Shown: positions 1-5,288 of the stretch, piece by piece | Layout: each line of letters starts with the position of its first letter | Numbering within the stretch: position 1 is the first letter of the stretch | NCBI GenBank assembly: GCA_900551515.1 | Contig: URWH01000096.1 | Span: 1 to 7,091, forward strand | DNA from: an uncultured Porphyromonadaceae bacterium | GTDB lineage: Bacteria > Bacteroidota > Bacteroidia > Bacteroidales > Muribaculaceae | Reading direction: 5' to 3' | Length of the DNA: 7,091 nt | Position numbers and translations under genes: made by a program | The notes under the pieces: generated by a model | Told to the model about the DNA's origin: nothing | The model's database searches: none | Seen by the model: the letters and a program-made list of their open reading frames with translations, nothing else

Positions 1-2172
1 GGGATGGTCGGTGTTTTTGCTCCGGTAGGTACGGTTATTCCGATGTATAATGAGAAACTGACGGTGGGCAAAATTCGCGGCGTCGAGAGTTTTGGCATGA
101 TGTGTTCGGAGAAAGAGCTGGGCATCGGCGAGGATCATAACGGCATTATAGAATTGCCGGAAGATACTCAAATCGGCGTTCCTGCCGCAGAAGTTCTGGA
201 TATTGATCCGGTGATTGAAATTTCCATTACGCCTAACCGAGCCGAGTGTCTGGGCGTACGCGGCGTTGCACGGGATTTGGCCGCCGCCGGTTTAGGAAAA
301 TTGAAACCGCTTAATATTTTAAAGAAAAACGGCAGCTTCAAGAGCCCGGTTAATGTAAAAGTTGAAGATTTTAAGGCCTGCCCGACTTATGTCGGACGGT
401 ATATCAGAGGCGTCAATAATAAAGCCGAAACTCCGAAATGGATGAAAGACCGTTTGACCGCCGTTGGCCTGCGTTCAATTTCGCCGTTGGTCGACATCAC
501 CAACTATATCCTCCACGCCATCGGCCAGCCGCTCCACTGCTTCGACCTCGCCAAGATCGACGGCGAAAAGGTGGTGGTGCGCAACTGCCCGGAAGGCACC
601 ACCTTCGTGACTCTCGACGGCGTTGAGCACAAGCTCTCCGACGCCGACCTTATGATATGCTCGGCCTCGAAGCCGATGTGCATTGCCGGCGTGTTCGGCG
701 GCCTCGACTCGGGCGTCACCGAAGCCACGACCGACATCTTCATCGAATCGGCCTACTTCAACCCCACCAGCGTGCGCAAGACGGCACGCCGCCACGGACT
801 GCAGACCGACGCCTCGTTCCGCTACGAGCGCGGCACCGACCCCAACATCACGATATATGCCCTCAAGCTGGCAGCCCTGATGGTGAAAGAGCTGGCCGGC
901 GGCGAGATCTGCGGCGAGCCGGTCGACATCTACCCCAACCCGGTGGCACCTTTCGAAGTGACGCTCTCCTACGACTATGCCTGCGGCCTCATCGGCAAGG
1001 AGATTTCCGCCGACACCATCAACGCCATCCTGCGCTCGCTCGAAATTGAGATTGTCAGCGCCGACGAGCGGCAGGCTTCGCTGCGCGTGCCCACCTACCG
1101 CGTCGACGTGCAGCGCCCCTGCGACGTGGTCGAGGACGTGCTCCGCATCTACGGCTACAACAACGTGGAGATGAGCACCACCGTGCATTCGTCGCTCTCG
1201 TTCAAATCGGTTGCCGACACCGACAACACCCTCCGCAATCTCGTCAGCGAACAGCTCACGGCTGTTGGCTTCAACGAAATACTCAACAACTCGCTCACGG
1301 CCGAACGCTACTACGCCGAGTGCCCCACCTATCCCCTCGACCGCTGCGTGCGCCTGCTCAACCCGCTCAGCGCCGACCTCAGCGTGATGCGCCAGACGCT
1401 GCTCTTCGGCGGACTCGAATCGCTCGCCTACAACATCAACCGCCGTGCCGCCGACCTGATGATGTATGAGTTCGGCCACGTCTATTTCCACAACCCGCAG
1501 GCCGAATCGACAGCCGAACGCCCGCTGGCTCCCTACAGCGAAGCCTCGCATCTCGGCATCTGGATCACAGGCGCCATACGCCCCGCCGGATGGCTCCGCA
1601 CAGAAGAGAAATCATCGTTCTACGATCTGCGCGCCGTTGTCGACAACATGTTTGCCCGCCTCGGCATCGCGGCTTCCGGCCTTAAGACAGCGCCCGGCAG
1701 CGACCCCATGTTCGCCGCATCGCTCGAGGTGACCTCGCGCAACGGCAAGCGCCTCGGACAGCTCGGCATCGTGTCGAAGGATGTTCTCCGTCAGTTCGAC
1801 ATCAAGCAAGAAGTGTACTTCGCCGAGTTTGACTGGGCCGCTCTCGTGCAGCTCGCCTCGCGCCATTCGGTCAGCTACGCTGACCTGCCGAAGACGCAGC
1901 CCGTGAAACGCGACCTGGCCCTGCTCGTCGACAACGCCGTGACCATGCAGCAGATCGAGGACACCGTGCGCGAAAGCGAGCGCAAGCTGCTTCGCGAAGT
2001 GACGCTCTTCGACGTCTACGAAGGCGACAAGCTCCCCGCCGGCAAGAAATCCTACGCCATCACCATCACCCTACAGGATCCCGAACGCACACTCAACGAC
2101 AAGCAGATCGACGCCGTAATGCGCAAGATCATCGCCGGCCTCGAAAGCAAGACCGGCGCTTCGCTCCGCTGA
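1..2172 (+). CDS. pheT: Phenylalanine--tRNA ligase beta subunit, 5'-truncated and mosaic
   Basis: Beta chain of the alpha2beta2 cytoplasmic enzyme that charges tRNA-Phe with phenylalanine. The frame is open from base 1; the ATG at 4 is internal, and roughly 90-100 N-terminal residues of a usual ~800-820 are missing. Counting from base 1, residues 1 to about 45 are the end of the tRNA-binding OB domain (KIRGVES, then MMCSEKELGIG), followed by TPNRAECLGVRG. The B3/B4 editing region spans roughly 105-285 (VDITNY 164-169, GVFGGLDSGV, RRHGLQTDASFRYERG). B5 ends with DVVEDVLRIYGY at 375-386. A catalytic-like core follows (NPLSADLSVMRQTLL), then the anticodon-binding FDX-ACB domain from about 626 (PVKRDLALL, LFDVYEG, LNDKQID). 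From residue ~164 on the protein closely follows Bacteroidales PheT; before that it resembles alphaproteobacterial PheT. Identification is secure; contiguity of the 5' part with the rest is doubtful. Confidence 0.97.
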   Translation, partial: GMVGVFAPVGTVIPMYNEKLTVGKIRGVESFGMMCSEKELGIGEDHNGIIELPEDTQIGVPAAEVLDIDPVIEISITPNRAECLGVRGVARDLAAAGLGKLKPLNILKKNGSFKSPVNVKVEDFKACPTYVGRYIRGVNNKAETPKWMKDRLTAVGLRSISPLVDITNYILHAIGQPLHCFDLAKIDGEKVVVRNCPEGTTFVTLDGVEHKLSDADLMICSASKPMCIAGVFGGLDSGVTEATTDIFIESAYFNPTSVRKTARRHGLQTDASFRYERGTDPNITIYALKLAALMVKELAGGEICGEPVDIYPNPVAPFEVTLSYDYACGLIGKEISADTINAILRSLEIEIVSADERQASLRVPTYRVDVQRPCDVVEDVLRIYGYNNVEMSTTVHSSLSFKSVADTDNTLRNLVSEQLTAVGFNEILNNSLTAERYYAECPTYPLDRCVRLLNPLSADLSVMRQTLLFGGLESLAYNINRRAADLMMYEFGHVYFHNPQAESTAERPLAPYSEASHLGIWITGAIRPAGWLRTEEKSSFYDLRAVVDNMFARLGIAASGLKTAPGSDPMFAASLEVTSRNGKRLGQLGIVSKDVLRQFDIKQEVYFAEFDWAALVQLASRHSVSYADLPKTQPVKRDLALLVDNAVTMQQIEDTVRESERKLLREVTLFDVYEGDKLPAGKKSYAITITLQDPERTLNDKQIDAVMRKIIAGLESKTGASLR
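490..507 (+). other. Composition and ancestry breakpoint inside pheT
   Basis: These six codons encode VDITNY, conserved in PheT of many phyla. Upstream, base composition is low to moderate (28 of 60 G+C in bases 1-60; 21 of 60 in 301-360) with mixed third positions such as ATT, GTT, AAT and TTA. Downstream, codons end almost always in C or G (38 of 60 G+C in 541-600). The protein changes type at the same place: ARDLAAAGLG and LRSISPL on the left are alphaproteobacteria-like, while ILHAIGQPLHCFD on the right is Bacteroidales-like. This fits a join between two genomes at a shared conserved word, by assembly error or by recombination. Confidence 0.8.
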
Positions 2173-2232
2173 TCCTCCTCCGCACCCCCACGAAAATCAA
2201 AAGCAAAACAATAATAAAAATCACACCTACTC

Positions 2233-2955
2233 ATGGGAAGAGCATTTGAATATCGCAAAGCCCGCAAGCTCAAACGCTGGGGCAACATGTCGCGCACGTT
2301 CACGCGCATCGGTAAGGAAATCACCATCGCCGCCAAAGCCGGCGGCCCGGATCCCGCCACCAACCCCCGACTCCGCGCCCTGATGCAGAACGCCAAGGCT
2401 GCCAACATGCCCAAGGACACCGTGGAACGCGCCATCAAGAAAGCCACCGACAAGGATGCCGGCGACTTCAAGGAAATATCCTACGAAGGATACGGGCCAT
2501 ACGGCATCGCTATCTTCGTCGAGGCTGCCACCGACAACAACACCCGCACCGTGGCCAACGTGCGCTCCTATTTCAACAAGCACAACGGTTCGCTCGGCAC
2601 ACAGGGTTCACTCTCCTACCTTTTCGACCACAAATGCGTGTTTAAGATCAAACCCGTCGAAGGCAAGGACATCGAGGAACTCGAACTCGAACTCATCGAC
2701 TGCGGCGTTGACGAAGTCGAACCCGACGAAGAAGAAATCGTGCTCTACGGCGCTTTCGAGGACAATGCGGCCATACAGAAATATCTCGAAGACAACGGCT
2801 ACGAGATCATCTCTTCGGAATTTGAGCGCATCCCCAACGACCTCAAGGAAGTGACCGACGAACAGCGCGCCTCCATCGAAAAACTCCTCGACAAACTCGA
2901 AGAGGACGAAGACGTGCAGAACGTGTTCCACAACATGAAGGAACCCGAAGAATAA
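2233..2955 (+). CDS. yebC: YebC/TACO1 family protein
   Basis: 240 residues, the usual length of the YebC/PmpR/TACO1 family. The N-terminal helical domain carries the hallmark GRAFEYRKARK (2-12), KRWGNMSRTFTRIGKEI and NAKAANMPKDTVERAIKKA. The middle holds YEGYGPYGIAIFVEA and TDNNTRTVANVRSYFNKHNG, then GSLGTQGSLSYLFDHK. The C-terminal third is strongly acidic. Members were long annotated as transcriptional regulators; more recent work ties several, including mitochondrial TACO1, to ribosome function and relief of stalling at proline-rich stretches, so 'regulator' should be used cautiously. The start follows an A-rich, Shine-Dalgarno-free stretch typical of Bacteroidetes. It lies 60 bases after pheT with no visible promoter between, so co-transcription is likely (inference). 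Confidence 0.95.
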   Translation: MGRAFEYRKARKLKRWGNMSRTFTRIGKEITIAAKAGGPDPATNPRLRALMQNAKAANMPKDTVERAIKKATDKDAGDFKEISYEGYGPYGIAIFVEAATDNNTRTVANVRSYFNKHNGSLGTQGSLSYLFDHKCVFKIKPVEGKDIEELELELIDCGVDEVEPDEEEIVLYGAFEDNAAIQKYLEDNGYEIISSEFERIPNDLKEVTDEQRASIEKLLDKLEEDEDVQNVFHNMKEPEE

Positions 2956-2981
2956 TCCCTTCGGCCCCAACACATAGACGA

Positions 2982-3026
2982 ATCAGATTGGCTGAATTGG
3001 CTCACCGCCGATTCAGCCGATTTGAT
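2982..3026 (+). terminator. 20-bp hairpin after yebC, probable transcript end
   Basis: Arms 2982-3001 and 3007-3026 pair over all 20 positions around the 5-base loop TCACC. Seventeen pairs are Watson-Crick and three (2986/3022, 2989/3019, 2998/3010) are G-U in the + strand RNA. In the opposite transcript these three would be A-C mismatches, so the structure favours rightward transcription. It starts 26 bases after the yebC stop and precedes the metK promoter. There is no clean T-run after it (TAATATA follows), so termination is inferred from position; an RNA-stabilising 3' end is also possible. Confidence 0.65.
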
Positions 3027-3064
3027 AATATAGGTTAATGTCGGGCGCCTGCACCGGGAAACTA

Positions 3065-3095
3065 TTGTGGGACTGAGAAAATTTGCTTATCTTTG
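3065..3095 (+). promoter_or_regulatory. Bacteroidetes-type promoter of metK
   Basis: The -7 box TATCTTTG (3088-3095) matches TAnnTTTG exactly. A TTG at 3065-3067 lies 20 bases upstream, where the Bacteroidetes -33 element belongs. This predicts a transcript start near 3100-3104, directly at the first paired base of the putative aptamer, giving a leader of about 235 bases before metK. Confidence 0.75.
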
Positions 3096-3103
3096 CAGCC
3101 TCA

Positions 3104-3157
3104 GAAGTGGACAAATTTGGCTGCTTGCAACCACTTTCAAAAAAATGCTAAAACTGC
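3104..3157 (+). promoter_or_regulatory. SAM-II-like riboswitch aptamer in the metK leader
   Basis: P1 stem: GAAGTGG (3104-3110) pairs with CCACTTT (3131-3137). The enclosed loop has ATTT (3115-3118) and TTGCA (3125-3129); an A-rich linker is followed by GCTAAAA (3147-3153). The order stem, AUUU, UUGCA, stem, A-rich linker, GCUAAAA, with these spacings, is that of the SAM-II class as I remember it. Aligned to that class, the pseudoknot would join 3120-3128 to 3149-3157. There G3120-C3157 and G3123-C3154 replace C-G and U-A pairs of the sequence I compare with, while C3121-G3156 and the two U-A pairs are kept, which is what compensatory change predicts. An alternative register pairs TTTGGC (3116-3121) with GCTAAA (3147-3152). 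The location ahead of SAM synthetase fits feedback by SAM. The call rests on memory of the consensus, not on a covariance search. Confidence 0.62.
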
Positions 3158-3189
3158 ACCACGGCTACGGCACCGTAAGCGCTGACTGA
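3145..3189 (+). CDS. Possible 14-codon leader ORF upstream of metK
   Basis: ATG at 3145 opens a frame for [14 protein letters not shown], ending in TGA at 3187-3189. I do not recognise the peptide. Its start codon overlaps the 3' strand of the proposed aptamer pseudoknot, so ligand binding would hide it. It is short enough to occur by chance, and the ATG may simply belong to the aptamer's conserved segment. There is no Shine-Dalgarno sequence, which is uninformative in this phylum. Reported as a low-confidence candidate. Confidence 0.2.
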   Translation: MLKLHHGYGTVSAD

Positions 3190-3257
3190 TCAGAGGCTTG
3201 CACGCCGCAAACGCCGAAAGCGTCCCGCCAGGCGCGCCGACGCGATGAGTTTGGTTT

Positions 3258-3292
3258 TGGCATTGCTTGAAAATGAGCAGATGCCATTTTTT
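3258..3292 (+). terminator. Intrinsic terminator in the metK leader (attenuator)
   Basis: TGGCATTGCTT (3258-3268) pairs with GAGCA-G-ATGCCA (3275-3286): 11 pairs, one of them T-G, with a single bulged G at 3280 and a GAAAAT loop. Six T residues follow at once (3287-3292). This is the clearest Rho-independent terminator form in the window, yet it sits 45 bases before the metK start and downstream of the metK promoter. It therefore probably acts as a conditional terminator. A possible competing pairing is GCAA-AC-GCC (3207-3215) with GGC-A-TTGC (3259-3266). Confidence 0.8.
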
Positions 3293-3337
3293 ATGCCCGC
3301 TCCGCAACTCAATCAAGCTATCTTACAAATTTTCATC

Positions 3338-4672
3338 ATGACTCACGAAAAAAATTATCTCTTCACTTCCGAATCAGTTTCGGAAGGACATCCCGACAAA
3401 GTGGCCGACCAGATCAGCGACGCCATTCTTGATGAATTTCTTGCCCGCGACCCGCAGTCGAAAGTGGCCTGCGAAACGCTCGTCACCACAGGCCATGTCA
3501 CAGTGGCCGGCGAGGTGAAAAGCAAAGCCTACGTCGACCTCATGGAGACGGTGCGCGGCGTCATAGCCCGCATCGGCTACAACCGCAGCGAGCTCAAATT
3601 TGAAGCCGAATCGTGCGGCGTGCTCTCGGCGCTCCACGAGCAGAGCATCGACATAAACCGCGGCGTTGAGCGCGCCGAGCCCGAAGAACAGGGTGCCGGC
3701 GACCAGGGCATGATGTTCGGCTACGCCTGCGACGAGACCGACACCTTCATGCCGCTGCCCCTCGACCTCAGCCACCGCCTGCTGCGCGAGCTCTCCGACA
3801 TACGCCGCAACGAAGACGCCATGACCTACACCGACCGGTACGGCGTGCACCGCACATATCTGCGTCCCGACGCCAAAAGCCAGGTGACCGTTGAATACAC
3901 CCCCGAAGGCGAGCCGGTGCGCGTGCACACCATCGTCATCTCCACACAGCACGACGAGTTCATCCTCCCGGGCGAGGGCCGCAGCGAGAAGGAGGCGGAA
4001 AAACAGATGCAGGACAAAATCCTCGAGGACGTGCGCACGATTCTCATTCCGCGGGTCAAGGCGCGTCTGGAGCGCGCCGGCGACCAGCTGGCCGCACTGA
4101 TCGGCGACGACTACATCCTGCACGTGAACCCCACGGGCAAGTTCGTGATCGGCGGCCCCCACGGCGACACCGGACTCACCGGGCGCAAAATCATCGTCGA
4201 CACCTACGGAGGACACGGCGCACACGGCGGCGGAGCCTTTTCGGGCAAAGACCCCAGCAAAGTAGACCGATCAGCCGCATATGCCGCACGACACATCGCC
4301 AAGAACCTCGTAGCCGCAGGCGTGGCAGACCGCGCACTCGTACAAGTGGCATACGCCATAGGCGTGGCCAAACCCGTCAGCGTGTGCGTTAACACCTATG
4401 GCACCGCACACGTCAACCTCTCCGACGCACGGATAGGCGATATCGTGGCCGCAACCTTTGATCTGACGCCGCACGCCATCGAAAAAGAGCTCAAGCTGCG
4501 CCAACCCATATATCGCGAGACCGCTTCATACGGACACATGGGGCGCATACCGCGCACAGTCACAAAAACTTTCGTCGATGACCACGGTACCAAATTCCAG
4601 CGCAATGTCGAACTCTTCACCTGGGAAAAGACCGACCGCATAGACGATGTACGCCGCGCCTTCGGCCTCTGA
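3338..4672 (+). CDS. metK: S-adenosylmethionine synthetase
   Basis: Makes S-adenosylmethionine from methionine and ATP, releasing phosphate and pyrophosphate; cytoplasmic, normally tetrameric. 444 residues. Visible motifs: GHPDK at 17-21 with the nucleotide-binding histidine; GAGDQG at 119-124 (signature 1); [21 protein letters not shown] in the centre; [16 protein letters not shown] at 297-312 (signature 2); YGHMGR near the C-terminus. It is somewhat longer than the ~430 residues of Bacteroides MetK, with extra residues around [15 protein letters not shown] and [12 protein letters not shown]. The start at 3338 gives [19 protein letters not shown], the normal family N-terminus. An in-frame ATG at 3245 would add 31 unrelated residues and place the terminator hairpin inside the gene, so it is rejected. 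The gene has its own promoter and is probably controlled by the leader elements described separately. Confidence 0.97.
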   Translation: MTHEKNYLFTSESVSEGHPDKVADQISDAILDEFLARDPQSKVACETLVTTGHVTVAGEVKSKAYVDLMETVRGVIARIGYNRSELKFEAESCGVLSALHEQSIDINRGVERAEPEEQGAGDQGMMFGYACDETDTFMPLPLDLSHRLLRELSDIRRNEDAMTYTDRYGVHRTYLRPDAKSQVTVEYTPEGEPVRVHTIVISTQHDEFILPGEGRSEKEAEKQMQDKILEDVRTILIPRVKARLERAGDQLAALIGDDYILHVNPTGKFVIGGPHGDTGLTGRKIIVDTYGGHGAHGGGAFSGKDPSKVDRSAAYAARHIAKNLVAAGVADRALVQVAYAIGVAKPVSVCVNTYGTAHVNLSDARIGDIVAATFDLTPHAIEKELKLRQPIYRETASYGHMGRIPRTVTKTFVDDHGTKFQRNVELFTWEKTDRIDDVRRAFGL

Positions 4673-4711
4673 GAGACCGATTCGGGCACAAACACGAAGA
4701 AACAAAGCAAG

Positions 4712-4764
4712 CCTTGACAGCAAAGGAGGGAGACGACCCGACTCCGAGAAAAAAACTGTCAGGG
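4712..4764 (+). other. Nested inverted repeats after metK, possible 3' UTR structure
   Basis: CCTTGACAG (4712-4720) pairs with CTGTCAGGG (4756-4764): nine pairs, one U-G. Inside, GGAGGG (4725-4730) can pair with CCCGACTCC (4737-4745) around AGACGA with a small bulge. The structure starts 40 bases after the metK stop. An A-run (4749-4755), not a T-run, lies inside it, so it is not a classical terminator. It may be a 3' end structure or chance. In the rest of 4673-4932 I see only the hairpin at 4815-4846. Confidence 0.4.
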
Positions 4765-4814
4765 ACACATCCGAACTCTGCAGCATTTACATTCGTATCG
4801 CATATGGTATAATA

Positions 4815-4846
4815 ACACAGGAAGGCACTCCAACGCCTTCCTGTGT
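4815..4846 (+). terminator. Perfect 12-bp hairpin, probable metK transcript end
   Basis: ACACAGGAAGGC (4815-4826) and GCCTTCCTGTGT (4835-4846) are perfect complements around an 8-base loop. It stands between metK and the next gene, 143 bases after the metK stop. The right flank is CTCATT rather than a T-run; the opposite strand would read TTATTATA after the hairpin. Direction and efficiency are therefore uncertain, but a terminator role fits the position. Confidence 0.6.
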
Positions 4847-4932
4847 CTCATTGAGAGCACATCAAGTCACAACAACTATTCGTCTCAACGAGTAAAACGA
4901 TTAGCAACAAACATCCAAACGCACAGTATATT

Positions 4933-5106
4933 ATGGCAAAAAGATCGACGCCCATTCCGGGGCTATCATTTTCATGGAAACGCGCCGTGGGTCTCACCCG
5001 TCTGCGTCAAAACATCGCACGCAAAACCGGCATACCGACCACGCGTTCCGGCATAGAGCGCAAAATCGGCGGAGGCATCATTTCCCTGCTTTTTGGCAAA
5101 AAATAA
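4933..5106 (+). CDS. Small highly basic protein of unknown function
   Basis: 57 residues starting MAKRSTPIPGLSFSWKRAVG. Thirteen Lys/Arg against one Glu and no Asp give a strongly positive charge. The middle reads RQNIARKTGIPTTRSGIERK, and the last third is glycine-rich then hydrophobic (GGGIISLLFGKK). There is no signal peptide, cysteine pair or zinc motif. I recall similar short basic proteins annotated as hypothetical in Bacteroidetes but cannot name a family. Support for a real gene: an intact frame bounded by a hairpin upstream (4815-4846) and a strong terminator two bases after the stop. Codon choice includes AGA, GGG, CTA and ATA, less biased than metK. No TAnnTTTG box is evident upstream, so its promoter is not identified. 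The charge suggests nucleic-acid, ribosome or membrane binding, but that is speculation. Confidence 0.7.
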   Translation: MAKRSTPIPGLSFSWKRAVGLTRLRQNIARKTGIPTTRSGIERKIGGGIISLLFGKK

Positions 5107-5107
5107 G

Positions 5108-5151
5108 GCACAAAAAAACGTTGTTTTGGGATCGAAACAACGTTTTTGTGC
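5108..5151 (+). terminator. Strong, probably bidirectional terminator after the small gene
   Basis: GCAC plus seven A and CGTTGTTTT (5108-5127) pair with GAAACAACG, five T and GTGC (5134-5151) around GGGATC. The inner stem of nine pairs includes one T-G; two of the seven A residues bulge. The A-run and T-run on the two sides let it end transcription from either direction. It begins two bases after the stop codon at 5104-5106 and isolates the small gene from the next promoter. Confidence 0.85.
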
Positions 5152-5160
5152 GTCCGGAGC

Positions 5161-5191
5161 TTTGCCGATTTGCGAAAAAACACTAACTTTG
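5161..5191 (+). promoter_or_regulatory. Bacteroidetes-type promoter of the ppiD-like gene
   Basis: A -33 TTTG (5161-5164) and a -7 TAACTTTG (5184-5191, matching TAnnTTTG) are separated by 19 bases. This predicts a start near 5197 and a leader of about 90 bases. A short stem CACCG/CGGTG (5205-5209 with 5217-5221) falls early in that leader; nothing else recognisable is present before the start codon apart from an AT-rich stretch. Confidence 0.8.
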
Positions 5192-5288
5192 TGCGTTTAT
5201 TGCACACCGGCACTGTCGGTGCGCACTTGCCGACATCAAGTCAGCGCTTTAATAATCAGAAAATTAAAACTTAACTATACCAACATCA

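Noticed and set aside
475..1551. Long open frame of 358 codons on the - strand inside pheT
   Set aside because: It is a by-product of strong G/C third-position bias in the real gene. It ends near the pheT breakpoint, where that bias stops, and the protein has no recognisable features.
3245..3337. In-frame upstream ATG extending MetK by 31 residues
   Set aside because: The extension has no counterpart in MetK proteins I know, and it would put the terminator hairpin and T-run (3258-3292) inside the coding region.
3374..4225. Open frame of 283 codons on the - strand inside metK
   Set aside because: Antisense shadow of a gene identified with certainty; the translation shows no domain.
4722..4729. 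AAAGGAGG, a perfect Shine-Dalgarno-like sequence after metK
   Set aside because: No start codon follows at a usable distance, and it lies inside a paired element; Bacteroidetes rarely rely on such sites.
4786..4813. TTTACA-N16-TATAAT, resembling an E. coli sigma-70 promoter
   Set aside because: The Bacteroidetes housekeeping sigma factor uses TTTG / TAnnTTTG. The match leads straight into the 12-bp hairpin and is probably chance in an AT-rich stretch.
4647..4895. 82-codon + strand frame overlapping the 3' end of metK
   Set aside because: It overlaps metK and runs through both inverted repeats of the spacer; composition is not protein-like and no promoter fits.
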